Shown here piece by piece: positions 41,654 through 50,850 of a stretch of DNA of 64,000 nt. Origin of the DNA: Lachnospiraceae bacterium. Its GTDB lineage: Bacteria; Bacillota; Clostridia; Lachnospirales; Lachnospiraceae. Under the pieces are notes generated by a model. That model searched no databases, had not been told where the DNA came from, and was given only the letters and a program-made list of their open reading frames with translations. Each line of letters starts with the position of its first letter. Within the stretch, counting starts at the first letter, position 1. The stretch is taken from contig JAGAQJ010000026.1 of NCBI GenBank assembly GCA_017622845.1, positions 1 to 64,000 of the forward strand, read 5' to 3'. The position numbers were made by a program, and so were the translations under genes.

Positions 41654-44629
41654 ATGGAATTAAAGGATCATTCAAAAAAAGCGGACGCACTTCTGAAAAT
41701 TTTGCCGTTAATGATTCTGCTCATCGGAATCATTATTGCTTTTTTACAGTATTTGAAGAGTAATGAACAGCGTATTCATAAACAGAATGACTACTATGGA
41801 GAAGAGTTGATTTGTTCGACAGCGGAGCTGGTGACGGATATTTTTTCCGGCAATTTAAAAAGCATCAAAAACACAGCTTATTTGTACGGAACCTCTCTTT
41901 CAAGTCCGCAGGTAAACATGGAACTGCTCAAAAGGCTTGAGGACAATACGGATTATGACTGGATTCGGTTTATGGCATTAGACGGTACGGATTATACCAG
42001 TGAGGGTAAGACTGCGGATTGCGCCGACAGAGATTATTTTCAAGACGGGATTGCCGGCAATTCCGGTATCACGGTAATTCCAAGTTCGCGTATTAATGGT
42101 CAGACATTAATCGGCTTTTATGCGCCTGTTTATGTTAATGATGAGATTGCCGGGCTTATGGTCGGCTTTATGAGCGAGGAAACAGTCACACAGATGCTTG
42201 AGACAAATTTATTTGGTTATCCGGCAGATACTTGGATATGCCAAAAGGACGGATTTGTGGTAGGAGAGGCTGCTGATGTGCAGGTGGAGAACCTGCTTGG
42301 GAAGCTGTCTTGTGTTGATGAACAGGATAGACCCGGGGTTCAGTCCGCGATTGCAAATCAAGAAGAATATCAGTTTGTCTTTGAAGGCTCCAAGGGTAAA
42401 TCTATCGGACATATTGTGCCGGTCGACGGTACGGAATGGGTACTATGTCAGGTATTTCCTTCTGAGGCAGCCAGCCGGATTTTACAAAATGCTAACAGAG
42501 ACGGTATCAGGCTGTTTCTCATCCTCTTAGTGTTATTTGCGGTTTATATTGTCTATCTTGCGATTGACGGAATGATACAAAACAAAAAGCTTCGTATGAA
42601 AAACCAAAAAAATGCAGAAGAACATCTCGGTGTGATTCAGGCATTAAGTGATGACTACGGCTTTATCTATTATGTGGATTTTGACACGGATGGTGTTGTT
42701 TCCTATCGGTCATCAGGCGATATAGCAGAGGAGCTTAAGGGAGAGAATGGGGAAAAGGCATCGTTCCGGAAATTATTCGCAGAGGTAGTAGCGCGTACCG
42801 TGGTGGAGGAAGATCAGGAGAAGCTGCTGCATGTCGGAAGCTATGAATATCTGAGGCATGCCCTCAGGGATAACAAAACACTGATGTATGAGTTCCGCAG
42901 CCGGATGGGAGAGACAGGAAGCCATTATTGTCAGATGAAGGTTGTCAAACTCAATCCGGGAAGGCATCTTCATCAGGCGGTTATCGGACTGGTGGATGTC
43001 AATGAGTCAAGGGAAAAAGAGCATGAGATACAACAGGCGATGTGGGATGCCTACTATGCAGCGAATGCAGCGAATGCGGCAAAGAGTGAATTCCTGGCAA
43101 ATATGAGCCACGACATCAGAACGCCTATGAACGGCATTATCGGTATGACTGCTATTGCCGCCACGCATTTAGACGACAGGGAAAAAGTACAGGATTGTCT
43201 GCAGAAAATTACTGTTGCAAGCAAGCATCTGCTGTCTCTTATTAATGAAGTTCTTGATATGAGCAAAATCGAGTCCGGAAAAGTGGACCTTACCGAGGAA
43301 GAATTTAATCTGTCGGAGCTGGTGGATAACCTGCTGACCATGGTGCGCCCCGAAATCAAGGAGCATGAGCATGAGCTTTCTGTCAATATCTTAAATGTGG
43401 AGCACGAAAAGGTCATTGGTGATTCTCTGCGGGTCCAGCAGGTATTTATGAACCTGATGGGAAATGCCATTAAATATACGCCAAACGGAGGGAAAATCAA
43501 GCTGACAATTTCCGAGAAGGAATCGCATCAGCATCAGGTAGGCTGTTTTGAGTTTATCTTTGAGGATAACGGAATCGGAATGTCAGATGAATTTTTAAAG
43601 AAGGTCTTCGACCCGTTTACAAGAGCGGACGACAGCAAGATTAGTAAGATACAGGGAACAGGTCTCGGCATGCCGATTGCCCGCAACATTGTCCGAATGA
43701 TGGGCGGAGATATTGAAGTGGAGAGCCGGGAAAATGTCGGTACCAAGTTTACCGTGACGATATTTTTGACGCTTCAGAATACGGATTCCGCCAATTATGA
43801 GGAGTTTCTGAACCTGCCTGTTCTTGTGACAGATGACGACCCCGTCGGCATGGAGGCGGCCTGCATGATGCTCAACGACTTGGGAATGAAAGCAGACGGT
43901 GTACCCTCCGGCAGGGAAGCAGTGGAAAAGACCATCGAAAGACATCAGAAAAATGAAGATTATTTTGCAGTAATGCTCGACTGGAAAATGCCGGAGGTAG
44001 ACGGAATTGCCGCCGCGAAGGCGATACGAAGGGCAGTCGGGGATGACGTGCCGATTATCATTATCTCTGCCTATGACTGGTCCGATATTGAACAGGAGGC
44101 AAGAGCGGCAGGAGCGAATGCATTTATCTCAAAACCGCTGTTCCGTTCAAGAATTGAGCGTTTGTTTAACGAACTGTCAGGAAAGGAAGAAAAGCAGGAA
44201 GAGGATAAGCCGCTGGAAAATCTGGGAGAGCTGGAATTATCCGCATACAGGCTTTTGCTTGTTGAGGATAATGATTTAAACGCTGAGATAGCGGCAGAGA
44301 TTCTTGGCATGACAGGGATACAGATAGAACGTGCTGAGGACGGAAGCATCGCGGTTGATATGGTTTCGGAGCATCCGGACGGCTATTACGACCTTGTGCT
44401 CATGGATATCCAGATGCCCAGAATGAACGGATATGAGGCAACAAGGGCAATCCGGTCTTTAGGAAGGGCATATACGAAAAAGCTTCCTATTTTAGCAATG
44501 ACTGCGAATGCCTTTGCGGAGGATGTACAGGCGGCTAAGGGCGCCGGCATGAATGAGCATATTGCCAAGCCGCTGGATTTAAACCAGCTGGTACGTATTT
44601 TAAAGAAATGGGTGTTGAGAAAAGCATGA
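41654..44629 (+). CDS. Hybrid sensor histidine kinase with two receiver domains
   Basis: The product (991 aa) has a membrane helix at about 15-36, a Cache-like extracellular sensor (about 40-280), a second helix at about 290-312, a PAS-like region, HisKA (FLANMSHDIRTPMNGIIGM), HATPase (GNAIKYTPNGG, EDNGIGM, GTGLGMPIARNIVRMMGG) and receivers with Asp in MLDWKMPEVDG and LMDIQMPRMNG. There is no HTH or Hpt domain, so output must go through another protein. GGAGGAAGCAG precedes the ATG. It overlaps the next GTPase gene by ATGA. Confidence 0.92.
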   Translation: MELKDHSKKADALLKILPLMILLIGIIIAFLQYLKSNEQRIHKQNDYYGEELICSTAELVTDIFSGNLKSIKNTAYLYGTSLSSPQVNMELLKRLEDNTDYDWIRFMALDGTDYTSEGKTADCADRDYFQDGIAGNSGITVIPSSRINGQTLIGFYAPVYVNDEIAGLMVGFMSEETVTQMLETNLFGYPADTWICQKDGFVVGEAADVQVENLLGKLSCVDEQDRPGVQSAIANQEEYQFVFEGSKGKSIGHIVPVDGTEWVLCQVFPSEAASRILQNANRDGIRLFLILLVLFAVYIVYLAIDGMIQNKKLRMKNQKNAEEHLGVIQALSDDYGFIYYVDFDTDGVVSYRSSGDIAEELKGENGEKASFRKLFAEVVARTVVEEDQEKLLHVGSYEYLRHALRDNKTLMYEFRSRMGETGSHYCQMKVVKLNPGRHLHQAVIGLVDVNESREKEHEIQQAMWDAYYAANAANAAKSEFLANMSHDIRTPMNGIIGMTAIAATHLDDREKVQDCLQKITVASKHLLSLINEVLDMSKIESGKVDLTEEEFNLSELVDNLLTMVRPEIKEHEHELSVNILNVEHEKVIGDSLRVQQVFMNLMGNAIKYTPNGGKIKLTISEKESHQHQVGCFEFIFEDNGIGMSDEFLKKVFDPFTRADDSKISKIQGTGLGMPIARNIVRMMGGDIEVESRENVGTKFTVTIFLTLQNTDSANYEEFLNLPVLVTDDDPVGMEAACMMLNDLGMKADGVPSGREAVEKTIERHQKNEDYFAVMLDWKMPEVDGIAAAKAIRRAVGDDVPIIIISAYDWSDIEQEARAAGANAFISKPLFRSRIERLFNELSGKEEKQEEDKPLENLGELELSAYRLLLVEDNDLNAEIAAEILGMTGIQIERAEDGSIAVDMVSEHPDGYYDLVLMDIQMPRMNGYEATRAIRSLGRAYTKKLPILAMTANAFAEDVQAAKGAGMNEHIAKPLDLNQLVRILKKWVLRKA

Positions 44630-45561
44630 TTAGGATTGATTTGATAACCGGCTTTCTGGGAGCCGGAAAGACTACATTTATCAAGAAATATGCTGATTAT
44701 TTGATGAGGAATCATCAGAGAATCGCGATACTGGAAAATGATTTCGGGGCAGTTAATGTGGATATGCTGCTGCTTCAGGATATTGCGGGAGACAACTGTG
44801 AGCTGGAAATGATTGCAGGAGGCTGTGATAAGGACTGCCATTACAGGCGCATGAAGACAAAGCTGATTTCCATGGGGATGCGGGGATTTGACCGCGTATT
44901 AATAGAGCCGTCCGGAATTTTCGAGGTGGATGAGTTTTTTGACATTCTGCACGAGGAGCCGCTTGACAATTGGTATGAAATCGGAAATGTCATAACGATT
45001 GCAGATGCGAAGCTTCCAAAGAATTTGTCAAGGGAATCGGAGTATCTGCTTGCTTCTCAAGCTGCAAATGCAGGGAAAATTATTTTGAGCAGGGCACAGG
45101 AGGCTTCTGATGAGGAGCTTGCAGCTGTCGTCGATTATCTGAATCAGGTTTTAGAGCAGTTTCATTGCAGGCGCAGATTGAAGGACGAGATATTATGCAG
45201 AAATTGGGACGAACTGACGGACGAGGACTTTGGGGATATCGTAAGCTGCGGATATACGACAGAGAGCTGTGGGAAGCTGTGGTTTGAGCAGAAGGACGCT
45301 TTTCAATCGCTGTATTTTATGAATATGCGCATGAGCGGGCAGGAGCTTCGCGCACGTGCGGAAGGCTTAATGGGAAATACAAAATATGGTAATATTTTCC
45401 GGATTAAGGGCTTTATGCAGGTAGCCGAACAGCAGTGGGTAGAACTGAATGCGACGCAGGAGGCGATTACAATTAAGCCGATTCCGACGGGACAGGATGT
45501 ACTGATTGTCATAGGAGAGCATCTGAATCAGGAACTTATTGAGCGTTATTGGTCTGAATAA
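44626..45561 (+). CDS. G3E-family GTPase (CobW/COG0523-like)
   Basis: The product (311 aa) has the P-loop GFLGAGKTTFIKKYA, the ILENDFGAVNVD switch, an EPSG-type segment (VLIEPSGIFEVDEFF) and a C-terminal CobW-like domain. These GTPases load metals such as Zn or Co into partner proteins. The usual C-x-C-C metal motif is replaced by GGCDKDC. The start overlaps the hybrid kinase stop by ATGA, a coupling that would link metal handling to a signalling protein. Confidence 0.88.
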   Translation: MIRIDLITGFLGAGKTTFIKKYADYLMRNHQRIAILENDFGAVNVDMLLLQDIAGDNCELEMIAGGCDKDCHYRRMKTKLISMGMRGFDRVLIEPSGIFEVDEFFDILHEEPLDNWYEIGNVITIADAKLPKNLSRESEYLLASQAANAGKIILSRAQEASDEELAAVVDYLNQVLEQFHCRRRLKDEILCRNWDELTDEDFGDIVSCGYTTESCGKLWFEQKDAFQSLYFMNMRMSGQELRARAEGLMGNTKYGNIFRIKGFMQVAEQQWVELNATQEAITIKPIPTGQDVLIVIGEHLNQELIERYWSE

Positions 45562-45696
45562 TTGATGCTTATGCTTCGCAGCTTTTTTTAAATGATAACC
45601 TTTCCTGCATATATTATGATGTAATTGCAGAACAGTTCAGGACACTGGCTGTTATGGCTGAATGGTCGGCAATATAAAAAGGAAAGGGTGAGAATC

Positions 45697-46935
45697 ATGT
45701 TTGTGATGGATCAGAAAAGTAACGATTTAAGAGTACCGATAAAGGTGTGGCTTGAGAGTAAGGAGCAGGTGGAGGAAAGCTGTCTGGAACAGGCATTTCA
45801 TCTTGCCAGACTGCCTTTTGTTCACAAGTGGGTATCCCTGATGCCGGACACACATACAGGAATGGGAATGCCGATTGGCGGAGTCATCGCAGCAGACGGT
45901 GTGATTATTCCCAATGCGGTAGGCGTGGACATCGGATGCGGTATGATTTTCGTTCCTGTACATGTAAAGCTTGACGATATCAAAGATATTAAGACAGGAA
46001 ACGGAAGCCTGATCCAACTGATTATCGGGGATATCCTGAGAAATATTCCGGTAGGTTACAATTCCTATAAGGAGAAGCAGGCGTCAGAGGTGCTTGACAG
46101 GGCAAATTGCAGCATGGAAAAGTATACTCCTGACGAGGCGTTGGTGCCCTTAATTGAGGACGGCTATTATCAGGTCGGAACGCTTGGCGGCGGGAACCAT
46201 TTCATCGAGCTTCAAGTAGATGAGGAGGGGTATCTTGGAATTATGATACATTCCGGCAGCAGACATCTTGGGAAGGAAATCTGCGATTACTTTCATAAGA
46301 AGGCGCTGGCATTGAATGAAAAGTGGTATTCGCAGGTGCCGTCAGAGTACCGGCTTGCATTTTTGCCAGTAGACACCTTTGAGGGAAAGCAGTATATACA
46401 TTGGATGAATCTTGCACTGGATTATGCATATGAGAACAGACAGCGCATGATGGATAAGACAATGGAGCTTGTAAAAAAGCATATTGAAAAGTATGCAGGC
46501 ATGGAAGTAAGTTTCGGGGAAGTGATTAACTGCCACCACAACTATGCGGCATTGGAGAATCATTATGGCAAGAATGTGTGGGTACACAGAAAGGGTGCAA
46601 CCAGAGTAAGAGAGGGTGAAATCGCCGTGATTCCCGGAGCAATGGGTTCCTACAGCTATGTGGTAGAGGGGCTTGGAAACAAGGAGTCATTTTGTTCTTC
46701 TTCACATGGAGCCGGCAGAGCGTATTCCAGAAAGGGGGCAATGGAGCATTTCTCCGTGGAGCAGGTCATTCTGGATTTAAGAGAGCAGGATGTCGTGCTC
46801 GGCAAGCACAAGAAGAACGATGTACCTGAGGAGTGCCGTTTTGCCTACAAGGATATTGATATGGTAATGGAGAACCAGAAAGACTTGGTGAAGCCGTTAA
46901 AGAAGCTTAAGACCGTGGGAGTCGTTAAGGGATAA
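45697..46935 (+). CDS. rtcB: RtcB-family RNA ligase-like protein
   Basis: The product (412 aa) has RtcB hallmarks: VGVDIGCGMIF (metal-binding Cys), GGGNHFIEL, HSGSRHLG, INCHHNYA and the SSSHGAGRAYSRKGAM segment near the guanylated His. RtcB joins 3'-phosphate or cyclic-phosphate RNA ends to 5'-OH ends for RNA repair. It lacks an adjacent rtcA/rtcR. AAAGGAAAGG precedes the ATG at 45697. The N-terminus is shorter than in E. coli RtcB, as in Firmicute 'RtcB2' types. Confidence 0.9.
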   Translation: MFVMDQKSNDLRVPIKVWLESKEQVEESCLEQAFHLARLPFVHKWVSLMPDTHTGMGMPIGGVIAADGVIIPNAVGVDIGCGMIFVPVHVKLDDIKDIKTGNGSLIQLIIGDILRNIPVGYNSYKEKQASEVLDRANCSMEKYTPDEALVPLIEDGYYQVGTLGGGNHFIELQVDEEGYLGIMIHSGSRHLGKEICDYFHKKALALNEKWYSQVPSEYRLAFLPVDTFEGKQYIHWMNLALDYAYENRQRMMDKTMELVKKHIEKYAGMEVSFGEVINCHHNYAALENHYGKNVWVHRKGATRVREGEIAVIPGAMGSYSYVVEGLGNKESFCSSSHGAGRAYSRKGAMEHFSVEQVILDLREQDVVLGKHKKNDVPEECRFAYKDIDMVMENQKDLVKPLKKLKTVGVVKG

Positions 46936-47010
46936 GTACTCATAAAGCAGCAGCTCAGCCGTTTTCTGTTTGTTGGAATTGTTAAAATGAGATTGCGGAG
47001 GAATGATTCA

Positions 47011-47514
47011 ATGAACATAGAATACCGTTCAGCATGCTTGGAGGATTTAAGCGAAATTATGAGCATGGTTAAAAACTGTATTATTACAATGGAAAGAAAT
47101 AATATTTTTCAATGGGATGAATTGTATCCTGCGAGTGAGGATTTTGCAGAAGACATTCATAATGATAGCTTATATGTCGGATTACATGATGGGAAAATTG
47201 CTGTGGCATTTGCACTGAATCAGCAAAGTGATGAAGAATACAACAGTGGAAAATGGATGTATCCGGATAGGGAATATTATGTGATTCACCGCCTTTGTGT
47301 AAATTGCTTCTTTCAAAATAAAGGTGTAGGAAAACAAACATTGCAATTCATTGAGGAGAAGCTAAAAGCGCAGAATATCCGGGCAGTCAGACTAGATGTT
47401 TTCAGCGGGAATCCATATGCAGTAAGCTTATATACGCATATGGGATATTGTAAAGTCGGACATGCCGATTGGCGAAAAGGGCGGTTTTATTTGATGGAAA
47501 AATATTTGCAGTAG
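47011..47514 (+). CDS. GNAT-family N-acetyltransferase
   Basis: The product (167 aa) has the GNAT fold: RLCVNCFFQNKGVGKQTLQF is the acetyl-CoA loop (Q/R-x-x-G-x-G) and VFSGNPYAVSLYTHMGYCKV the C-terminal motif B. GGAGGAATGATTCA precedes the ATG at 47011, favoured over that at 46987. It could acetylate amino acids, ribosomal proteins or drugs; the substrate cannot be inferred. Confidence 0.9.
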   Translation: MNIEYRSACLEDLSEIMSMVKNCIITMERNNIFQWDELYPASEDFAEDIHNDSLYVGLHDGKIAVAFALNQQSDEEYNSGKWMYPDREYYVIHRLCVNCFFQNKGVGKQTLQFIEEKLKAQNIRAVRLDVFSGNPYAVSLYTHMGYCKVGHADWRKGRFYLMEKYLQ

Positions 47515-47548
47515 AACGAAATACTTTCACACAAAGGAGGATTTTATC

Positions 47549-48250
47549 ATGTTATATTATGCAGTGACAGACGAATGGGGCGATGTGACGTACATGCCGA
47601 CGATGCTTGGAAATGTACTGCTCGCAGCGGTAATTGCCGTACTGCTTGCGGCAGCAGTTGTATTTGCAAGAACCTATGCAAAGAAGCAGGGAGCTGCCGC
47701 AAACGCGGCAAAGGGCGGAAAGCTTACGGTAAAGCAGCTTGTATTCTGTGCGATGATGATAGCGCTTGGCACAGTTCTTTCCAACATCAAGCTGTTCCAT
47801 TTCCCGACAGGAGGATCGATTACACTGTTATCGATGCTGGTTATCTGCCTGCCAGGATATTTCTATGGACTGGGTGCAGGATTAATGACAGGTCTTGCAT
47901 ATGGCGTGCTGCAGCTCTTGATTGACCCGTATGTGCTGTACCCAATACAGCTTATTGTTGACTATCTGCTTGCATTCGGTGCGCTTGGCTTGTCAGGACT
48001 TTTTGCAGGTTCCAGGAACGGTCTGCTCAAAGGTTATGTGACGGCAGTTTTGGGACGCTATGTCTTTGCCGTGATATCAGGCTGGATTTTTTTCGGCGCT
48101 TATGCATGGCAGGGGTGGGCGCCGCTGCCGTATTCCCTTGTGTATAATGCGATTTACATTTTCTCAGAGGCAGCTATCAGCATCATCGTCATACTCCTTC
48201 CGCCTGTAAAGTCAGCGCTCGGACGGATTAAGAAACTGGCTCTTGAATAG
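47549..48250 (+). CDS. ThiT-like ECF transporter S component (thiamine)
   Basis: The product (233 aa) has six to seven membrane helices, with the ThiT-typical FPTGGSITLLSMLVICLPG, AYGVLQLLIDPYVLYPIQ and GWIFFGAYAW segments. It would bind thiamine and work with a shared EcfAAT module encoded elsewhere. An extra N-terminal hydrophobic segment precedes the family core. AAAGGAGG lies before the ATG; no TPP riboswitch fits in the 34-base gap upstream. Its end overlaps the convergent MFS gene by 39 bases. Confidence 0.87.
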   Translation: MLYYAVTDEWGDVTYMPTMLGNVLLAAVIAVLLAAAVVFARTYAKKQGAAANAAKGGKLTVKQLVFCAMMIALGTVLSNIKLFHFPTGGSITLLSMLVICLPGYFYGLGAGLMTGLAYGVLQLLIDPYVLYPIQLIVDYLLAFGALGLSGLFAGSRNGLLKGYVTAVLGRYVFAVISGWIFFGAYAWQGWAPLPYSLVYNAIYIFSEAAISIIVILLPPVKSALGRIKKLALE

Positions 48251-49594
48251 AAAATGATAGAGCTGTATCAGCGCCAACCCCATGATTCCCAGTCCGCCAA
48301 AGACTGCAGTGAGTCCCAAAGTATCGGCAAAAGCGCCTGCAACCGGAAAGATAAGTATCATAGCAACAGAGAAAAACATACTGTTGATGGATATGAGTGT
48401 GGCGCGCTGCGCGGAGGGTATCAGGACATTAAGGGAGTCTGACTGTATCGGGTACAATACGGAGTTTAAGAATCCGGCTATCGTAAATGCAGTAATCGAA
48501 ACAATCAGATTGTCCAAAACAAAGCAGCCAACGCACACTGCAATCACAATGGCAATGATTCTTACGCTGAACGCAAGTCTGCCGGAGTCCTTTGCAGGAT
48601 GGTACAGCTTATCGCTTGCAAGTGCGCCGAGGCATGAGAACACGCCTGACAAAAGCATAATCAGACTGATTTGAATTTTGTTCAGTCCCATTTCATAAAA
48701 ATACTGCTGACTGTAGAAAAACAACAGCGTGTACAGCGCAAAAATACCGGAATAATAGCCGATAATATGCAAAATGCGCCTGTCGCTTTTCAATATGGAA
48801 AAGCTGGTTCGGAAGTGGTATTTGACTGTATCCATGACGCTTGTCTTTGATGCTGATGCGTCATGGACGGATGCAGTACTGCAAACCATAGGAGTGCTTG
48901 CATTTTTTAAGTGTTCTGTTTGTGCATCGGCAGCCAATACAGTATTGCAGGGCAGAATAGTCTCAGCTTCGTTTGTGTTTTTCCGCAGGTCAGCTACAGG
49001 CGGCTCTGTCATAAACAGCGCCGGAATCAGGCTTAGGAGTGTGATGACAATGCATGCGCCGTAGCACCATACATAGGAGTACTCTGCCAGCACACCGCCA
49101 GCAACTGTGGCAATTGCCTGAGAGACTTCAATGATAAGATTCAGTCTGCTGCTTACCCGGACATAGCTGTCCTCTACGCCAAGCAGCACCATGCTGTCAT
49201 ATACAAGCGCCTCCTCCGAGCCGGAGTTAAAATTTGCAGAGAGCGCCTGTAAGAGAAAGCCCAGTGCAAAGAGGCTAAAGCTGTGAGCGCACAGCATAAT
49301 GATGCAGGAAATCGTCATCAGAATACGTCCGGCGAGCATACTTTTTCTGCGCCCCAGCAGGTCGGCAATTGCGCCGGATGGAATTTCAAAAAGAATACCG
49401 GCAGCATGATAAACGCCTTCTAACAATCCAATCTGCATCAGACTCATGCCGCAGTAAGCCAGATAAAGCACCCATATCGAGTTTGCCATGTTCAGGTTTA
49501 AGATAAATGTATAGACATAATCAAGCGGTATATTATTCTTTAATTTCAATTCTGCTTTTTTATTGAATTGATTCGTTTTTCTATTGTTTTTCAT
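48212..49594 (-). CDS. MFS transporter
   Basis: The product (460 aa) has about 12 membrane helices, the loop 2-3 motif GAIADLLGRRKSMLAGR and a long cytoplasmic central loop (about 190-260). It is an antiporter or facilitator; the substrate is unknown. AAAGGAG lies before the ATG. Its 3' end overlaps thiT on the other strand. Upstream, CAGTTTGTTTG is repeated (about 49617 and 49632) and could be a regulator site. Confidence 0.87.
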   Translation of the reverse strand: MKNNRKTNQFNKKAELKLKNNIPLDYVYTFILNLNMANSIWVLYLAYCGMSLMQIGLLEGVYHAAGILFEIPSGAIADLLGRRKSMLAGRILMTISCIIMLCAHSFSLFALGFLLQALSANFNSGSEEALVYDSMVLLGVEDSYVRVSSRLNLIIEVSQAIATVAGGVLAEYSYVWCYGACIVITLLSLIPALFMTEPPVADLRKNTNEAETILPCNTVLAADAQTEHLKNASTPMVCSTASVHDASASKTSVMDTVKYHFRTSFSILKSDRRILHIIGYYSGIFALYTLLFFYSQQYFYEMGLNKIQISLIMLLSGVFSCLGALASDKLYHPAKDSGRLAFSVRIIAIVIAVCVGCFVLDNLIVSITAFTIAGFLNSVLYPIQSDSLNVLIPSAQRATLISINSMFFSVAMILIFPVAGAFADTLGLTAVFGGLGIMGLALIQLYHFLFKSQFLNPSER

Positions 49595-49684
49595 AAGCAG
49601 CTCCTTTCACAAACACAGTTTGTTTGAAATCAGTTTGTTTGTTCATGGACTTAGCAGTAAATGTGAAATCCTTTTGAACAGTAA

Positions 49685-49738
49685 CTAAAAAACAGTTTAT
49701 GCATATAAGACATCAAAAATCTTATATGCATAAACTGT
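49685..49738 (-). terminator. Strong minus-strand terminator
   Basis: ACAGTTTATGCATATAAGA (49692-49710) pairs perfectly over 19 bp with 49720-49738 across a 9-base loop. On the minus strand TTTTTT follows. It would end a transcript starting near 50000 and lies upstream of the MFS gene. Confidence 0.75.
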
Positions 49739-49880
49739 ATACGGGACTGCCTGTGCCGAAAATTCTATGCAACAAAAACTGCCGGAGAATGATACAACAA
49801 CTTTACAATATGCTGTCGTGAGTGTAGTGACACGTTCTTACTTGAACAAATGCACAGATGCACGAATCTCACGAAATCAA

Positions 49881-49991
49881 TCAAAATTGCTGAAAATGGG
49901 CGCAGTAATCCCGTAAAGCTGCAAAAGTGCATGTTTTTGACTGGCTGCTGCAGCAGACAGGAGTATAACCGAATCCGTTCATACTGCTCAT
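49881..49991 (-). CDS. Possible Cys-rich micropeptide, 36 aa
   Basis: On the minus strand, AGAAAGGAA precedes two in-frame ATGs (49991, 49982). The peptide ends with PVCCSSQSKTCTFAALRDYC plus AHFQQF and has four Cys. A TATAAT lies 20 bases upstream and a strong terminator 140 bases downstream, so a transcript of about 320 bases is plausible. It resembles no family I can name; an sRNA or a modified-peptide precursor are alternatives. Confidence 0.4.
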   Translation of the reverse strand: MSSMNGFGYTPVCCSSQSKTCTFAALRDYCAHFQQF

Positions 49992-50104
49992 TTCCTTTCT
50001 AAAAAATAAATTATAATCAGTGTAGCATAAATGTGAGTCGGTGTAAACCCTGACAGAGGCTTTTGATTGGGGTTGTTAATAGTTTGGCTTTTATGCATTC
50101 ATAT

Positions 50105-50345
50105 CCGGACGAAAACGGCAGATAGTATCCTGTAGGCTGCCATGGATTCCGAATGGGAATTTCCTAATACGATGAGGAAGGCTTTCCAATGAGGACTTAA
50201 GCCGGATCGAGTCGGCGTCCATGCCTCCATCTCGCCTAAATTCGCCTCCATGCAAATTTACTCCTGTTGGATGTATCATCGTATAAGGAAATATCACCAT
50301 TCTTCACCGGGCAGCCTGCAGGATACTATCTGCCGTTTTCTGTTC
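50105..50345. repeat. 240-bp imperfect palindrome (MITE-like)
   Basis: AAAACGGCAGATAGTATCCT (50112-50131) continues as G-T-AGGCTGCC and is matched in reverse at 50310-50340 with one difference. Inner segments ATTTCCTAATACGATGA and TCATCGTATAAGGAAAT also pair. The minus strand of the centre holds GGAGGC-type repeats. No transposase is present; it may be a non-autonomous element or a large hairpin RNA. Confidence 0.65.
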
Positions 50346-50440
50346 AGTGAAGCCATAAAACGGAACAGTTGTCAGTACACAGAAGGGCGGCATATGCCTG
50401 CCGCCCTTCGTCCTGGCTAAAATAATCCATAAGGCGGCAC
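50333..50440 (-). repeat. Structured intergenic repeat R3, copy a
   Basis: Reverse-strand homologue of 55806-55940. The main stem is GAAGGGCGGCA (50382-50392) with TGCCGCCCTTC (50399-50409). Flanks share TTATGGATTATTTTA and TCTGTGTACTGACAACT with the other copy. Confidence 0.75.
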
Positions 50441-50443
50441 CCA

Positions 50444-50494
50444 TTGACAAAGCCCCATCGTTTTCGTACAATATGCACATACCCCATAAGGTAT
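50444..50494 (+). promoter_or_regulatory. csoR promoter and operator
   Basis: TTGACA (50444-50449) and TACAAT (50467-50472) are 17 bases apart. ATACCCCATAAGGTAT (50479-50494), a dyad of the type bound by CsoR-family repressors, lies at the transcription start. It indicates autoregulation. Confidence 0.75.
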
Positions 50495-50510
50495 ACAAGG
50501 AGGAATGGAA

Positions 50511-50786
50511 ATGAAACAATGTATGGACGCAGATAATCTGCATCGCAGGTTAAGAAAAATTATCGGTCAGGTACAGGCGATTGATAAAATGGTAGATGAA
50601 GATGTTCCCTGTGAAGACATCTTAGCTCAAATCAATGCCGCCAAATCAGCCCTGCATAAAGCAGGACAGGTTGTATTGGAAGGCCACATCAAGCATTGCG
50701 TAAGAGACGGCATTGAACATGGAGACGCCGAACAGACCATAGAAAATTTTACAAAAGCAGTAGAACGCTTTGCGAATATGTCATAA
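50511..50786 (+). CDS. csoR: CsoR-family metal-sensing repressor
   Basis: The product (91 aa) is an all-helical CsoR/FrmR-family repressor. The Cu(I) ligands are spaced as in CsoR: Cys in DVPCEDIL, then His at +25 and Cys at +29 (EGHIKHC). This argues for copper rather than formaldehyde or persulfide sensing. AAGGAGG precedes the ATG at 50511. The expected copper ATPase or chaperone is not adjacent; a two-component system follows, so targets may be elsewhere. Confidence 0.88.
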   Translation: MKQCMDADNLHRRLRKIIGQVQAIDKMVDEDVPCEDILAQINAAKSALHKAGQVVLEGHIKHCVRDGIEHGDAEQTIENFTKAVERFANMS

Positions 50787-50850
50787 AAGAGACTTGAAAC
50801 AAAGAGATAAAAGGCTCACGGCTGCATGATACAGGGAAAGGAATGGAAAC

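Larger units (their letters stand above)
49595..50510. other. 916-bp gene-poor gap with a possible micropeptide, long palindrome and repeat
   Basis: From left to right: a perfect 19-bp stem-loop with T run on the minus strand (49685-49738), a small Cys-rich frame (49881-49991, minus), a minus-strand TATAAT (50010-50015), a 240-bp inverted-repeat element (50105-50345), repeat R3a and the csoR promoter. Confidence 0.6.

Noticed and set aside
50091..50300. 69-codon minus-strand frame
   Set aside because: It lies within the 240-bp palindromic element, so the open frame is better explained by repeat structure.
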